A stretch of DNA of 56,385 bases. It comes from Cyclobacterium sp. GTDB lineage: Bacteria; Bacteroidota; Bacteroidia; Cytophagales; Cyclobacteriaceae. The position numbers and the translations under genes are program-made. Every line of letters begins with the position of its first letter. Position 1 is the stretch's first letter. The stretch lies in the NCBI RefSeq assembly GCF_014762705.1, contig NZ_JABURL010000086.1, positions 1 through 56,385 on the forward strand, written 5' to 3'. Positions 53,830 to 56,385 of this stretch are shown here, one piece after another. The notes beneath the pieces were generated by a model, which ran no database searches, was not told where the DNA came from, and saw nothing but the letters and a program-made list of their open reading frames with translations.

Positions 53830-56010
53830 ATGAGAAAATTACAATTATCCTTGCTGGCCCTTTTGCTTTGGGCTTGCCAGGCTCCAGTCAATACATCCTC
53901 AAATGACCTGGAAAAAAGGGCTGAGAGGGTAACCATCATCAGGGATGATTTTGGTATCCCTCATATTTATGCTTCGACGGATGCCGATGCGGTTTTTGGG
54001 ATGCTTTATGCCCAATGTGAGGATGATTTTAGAAGAGTAGAAAGGAATTACATTTGGGCCACCGGCCGCCTGGCAGAACTGGAAGGAGAAGAAGCCCTTT
54101 TCAGCGACCTGAGAGCCAGGCTTTACATGACCGAGGCCGAGGCAAAAGCTGCCTATGAGGAAGCGCCCCAATGGCTTCAGGAATTGTGTGATGCTTTTGC
54201 CGATGGGGTGAATTATTATTTGGAAACCCATCCGGAGGTAGTACCGCAGGTTTTGACCCACTATGAACCCTGGTTTCCCATGTTTTTCAGTGAAGGATCC
54301 ATTGGGGGAGATATAGAGCGGATTTCCACCCAAAGAATTCAAGCTTTTTATGAAGATCAGGAGCCCCTGGCCTATTCCGAATTTGGCGATGGGCTGCTAC
54401 ACCCTGATCCCTATGCAGAACCAAAGGGTTCCAATGGCATCGCCATCGCACCTGAATTGAGCAAATCGGGCAATGCCCTATTGCTGATTAATCCGCACAC
54501 CTCTTTTTATTTCCGGCCTGAAATCCATGTGGTGAGTGAAGAGGGCTTGAATGCCTATGGGGCCGTTACCTGGGGTCAGTTTTTTGTTTATCAGGGTTTT
54601 AATGAAAAAACAGGCTGGATGCATACATCCACCCGCCTGGATTTTATGGATGAGTTTATGGAAACCGTACGGGAGTCTGGCGAGGGCTATGAATATGCCT
54701 ATGGAGATGCGTGGAGGAAAGTGGAGGAAATTCCGGTTACGCTAAAATACAGCTCTCCGGAAGGATTGCAAGAAAGGTCTTTTACCATGTTCCGTACCCA
54801 CCATGGCCCTGTAACCCATCAGCTGGATGACAAATGGGTGGCTACCAAAATCAACTGGGATCCTGTGAATGCGCTGATACAAAGCTTTACCCGGACCAAA
54901 CTGGATAATTACGAAGCTTTTGAAGAAATGATGGATATCAGGACCAATTCTTCCAACAATACTGTTTTCGCAGACGCCGAAGGGAATATTGCCTATTTTC
55001 ATGGGAATTTTATTCCCAAAAGAGATACGGCTTTTGATTTTTCGAGGCCCGTAGATGGCAGCAATCCGGCCACCGACTGGCTGGGTTTGCATACAGTGGA
55101 GGAGAGCATCGTCATTCATAATCCCCAAACTGGATGGATACAGAATTGTAACTCTACACCTTTTACCGCTGCCGGTCCTTTTAGTCCTAAAAAGGAAGAT
55201 TACCCCTATTATATGGCTCCGGATGCCGAAAACTTTCGAGGCATACATGCCGTTGGATTGTTATCGGAAGCCAGTGAATTGTCCCTGGATGATTTGATTG
55301 CCCTGGGCTATGATCCTTACTTGCCTGCTTTCGAATACCTTGTCCCCATTCTTTTACAAGCCTATAATACCGTCGGAGAACCGCAAGGAGAATTGGCTAC
55401 AGCTCTTGGTTTGCTGCGTGATTGGGACTACCGGACCAGCGAGGAATCCGTGGCCATGAGCCTGGCTCATTTCTATGGGATGGCCTTTAACCGGTCTATT
55501 GGTAGTTCTTATGCCTTGATCCCATTTAATCAGGAGGCAGGCGTCTCCCTGGATTTTGAACCGGAAGAGGTGGTTGCTGCTTTTGAACAGGCCGTCGCCC
55601 AGTTGGAAGCTGACTTTGGCTCCTGGAAAACAGAATGGGGGGAAATCAACCGATTTCAGCGATTAAATGGAGACATCGACCTATCCTTTGATGATGAAAA
55701 GGAAAGCCTCCCTGTGGGTCTGGCATCCGGCCGCTGGGGCGCATTGGCCTCCTTTGGTGCGAGTGCCAAAGAAAACACCAAAAAAATCTACGGGTCCTCT
55801 GGCAATAGCTTTGTAGCAGCAGTGGAATTTGGTGAAAAGGTCAGGGCCAAAAGTTTGCTGGCCGGAGGTCAGAATGCAGACCCGAAATCTCCGCATTTCG
55901 ACGATCAGGCACAGATGTATGCTGATGGAAAATTCAAAGAGGTGGCCTTTTACCGGGAGGATGTGGAAAAAAGGGCGGAGGAAACCTATCATCCAGGTAA
56001 AAGGAGATAG
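53830..56010 (+). CDS. penicillin acylase family lipoprotein
   Basis: This 726-residue N-terminal-nucleophile hydrolase has a lipoprotein signal (LLALLLWAC, Cys16). An alpha-chain region follows with VTIIRDDFGIPHIYASTDADAVFGMLYAQCEDDF and RNYIWATGRLAEL. The beta chain should begin at Ser201 in EPKGSNGIAI, the autocatalytic cleavage site, followed by LLLINPHTSFYFRPEIHV. The Asn-rich motif TNSSNNTVFADAEGNIAYFH and the C-terminal GSSGNSFVAAVEF are also typical. Family members cleave amides such as acyl-homoserine lactones, echinocandin-type lipopeptides or penicillins; which one applies here is not readable. It is a single gene. Confidence 0.92.
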   Translation: MRKLQLSLLALLLWACQAPVNTSSNDLEKRAERVTIIRDDFGIPHIYASTDADAVFGMLYAQCEDDFRRVERNYIWATGRLAELEGEEALFSDLRARLYMTEAEAKAAYEEAPQWLQELCDAFADGVNYYLETHPEVVPQVLTHYEPWFPMFFSEGSIGGDIERISTQRIQAFYEDQEPLAYSEFGDGLLHPDPYAEPKGSNGIAIAPELSKSGNALLLINPHTSFYFRPEIHVVSEEGLNAYGAVTWGQFFVYQGFNEKTGWMHTSTRLDFMDEFMETVRESGEGYEYAYGDAWRKVEEIPVTLKYSSPEGLQERSFTMFRTHHGPVTHQLDDKWVATKINWDPVNALIQSFTRTKLDNYEAFEEMMDIRTNSSNNTVFADAEGNIAYFHGNFIPKRDTAFDFSRPVDGSNPATDWLGLHTVEESIVIHNPQTGWIQNCNSTPFTAAGPFSPKKEDYPYYMAPDAENFRGIHAVGLLSEASELSLDDLIALGYDPYLPAFEYLVPILLQAYNTVGEPQGELATALGLLRDWDYRTSEESVAMSLAHFYGMAFNRSIGSSYALIPFNQEAGVSLDFEPEEVVAAFEQAVAQLEADFGSWKTEWGEINRFQRLNGDIDLSFDDEKESLPVGLASGRWGALASFGASAKENTKKIYGSSGNSFVAAVEFGEKVRAKSLLAGGQNADPKSPHFDDQAQMYADGKFKEVAFYREDVEKRAEETYHPGKRR

Positions 56011-56385
56011 TTGGCAATGGTACTGCTGGGTACCTATTCCGGGGTAAAGGTAATCGATCTATATCCGATTGCCTCAGGCAAGGCCCATCTCCATAACCCT
56101 GAAACTGCTTCCGGCATTGGATTTAGCGCTAAAAAAATAGCGGAATTCTTCCATCTGATACCAAAAAATTTTGTGCTAACGGGTTCGGTTTTTGTTTAAG
56201 GATGCGATTCAACAATCGTGGCCGGAACCAGTTTTGCAAATCCTTTTTATCTGGGGTTTAACATTGCAAATGTCGAACAGCAGGGCTCAAAGATATAATG
56301 TGGAATTTCCTTTAAATTCGAAAAGTGGGAAGGCCGACAAAAAACCGAGCTTGTCCTGACGATAGTCAGTGGCCTGTCCTGAATT
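56011..56385. other. window end without a recognised gene
   Basis: About 375 bases after the acylase gene. A 62-codon frame from a TTG at 56011 has no family resemblance. CAAAGATA at 56288-56295 is a TAnnTTTG box on the minus strand, without a gene behind it. A small CTGAC-GATA-GTCAG hairpin and two GTCCTGA copies lie at 56353-56381. Confidence 0.4.

Noticed and set aside
56011-56199. A 62-codon gene at the window end
   Set aside because: It has a TTG start, no family resemblance and no ribosome-site signal.

Overview
The window looks like chromosomal DNA of a Bacteroidota bacterium, probably of the class Cytophagia (Cyclobacteriaceae-like; the rank is inferred). The reasons are the SusC/SusD pair, CBM9-like/DUF5916 outer-membrane proteins, lipoprotein-rich exported proteins, weak Shine-Dalgarno sites, and promoter-like TAnnTTTG boxes. 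There are no rRNA or canonical tRNA genes, no CRISPR array, no intact insertion sequence and no phage genes.

Layout. 1-7.3 kb: a PI-PLC-like lipoprotein fused to a rhodanese domain, a glycogen branching enzyme, the TrkA/TrkH potassium uptake pair, and a PhzF-family protein. 7.4-11.8 kb: a tight arginine operon argB-argD-argC-argJ ending in a clear terminator. 11.8-15.9 kb: a small beta-barrel protein on the minus strand, a long spacer holding a compact mini-gene (promoter box, 21-codon ORF, perfect terminator), and an exported YceI / outer-membrane barrel / YceI-like operon. 16.0-21.9 kb (minus): a complete HAE1-type RND multidrug pump. 22.3-29.5 kb (minus): arginine decarboxylase, an unknown small protein, a TPR sensor histidine kinase, a DUF5916 outer-membrane protein and a TetR regulator.

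29.7-38.4 kb: SusC, SusD, an alkaline-phosphatase-superfamily hydrolase and a second DUF5916 protein. This resembles a nutrient uptake locus, but it has no glycoside hydrolase and carries a phosphoesterase instead. 39.0-41.5 kb: a DUF1569 protein, a small membrane protein and a decayed MazEF-like toxin-antitoxin pair. 41.5-51.9 kb (minus): a large beta-propeller protein, a CzcB/CzcA/TolC heavy-metal efflux locus, an amidohydrolase lipoprotein and a frameshifted monooxygenase-like gene. 52.5-56.0 kb: a DUF4097-like lipoprotein and a penicillin-acylase-family lipoprotein.

The most notable signals are fresh-looking gene lesions and one mini-gene. The CzcA and TolC frames are the same frame, split by one TAA where a conserved Tyr codon would be expected. 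The monooxygenase-like gene is broken by a 25-bp tandem duplication. Both genes of the MazEF-like pair carry in-frame TAA codons near their 5' ends. The mini-gene at 12.75-12.92 kb has no counterpart that I recognise.
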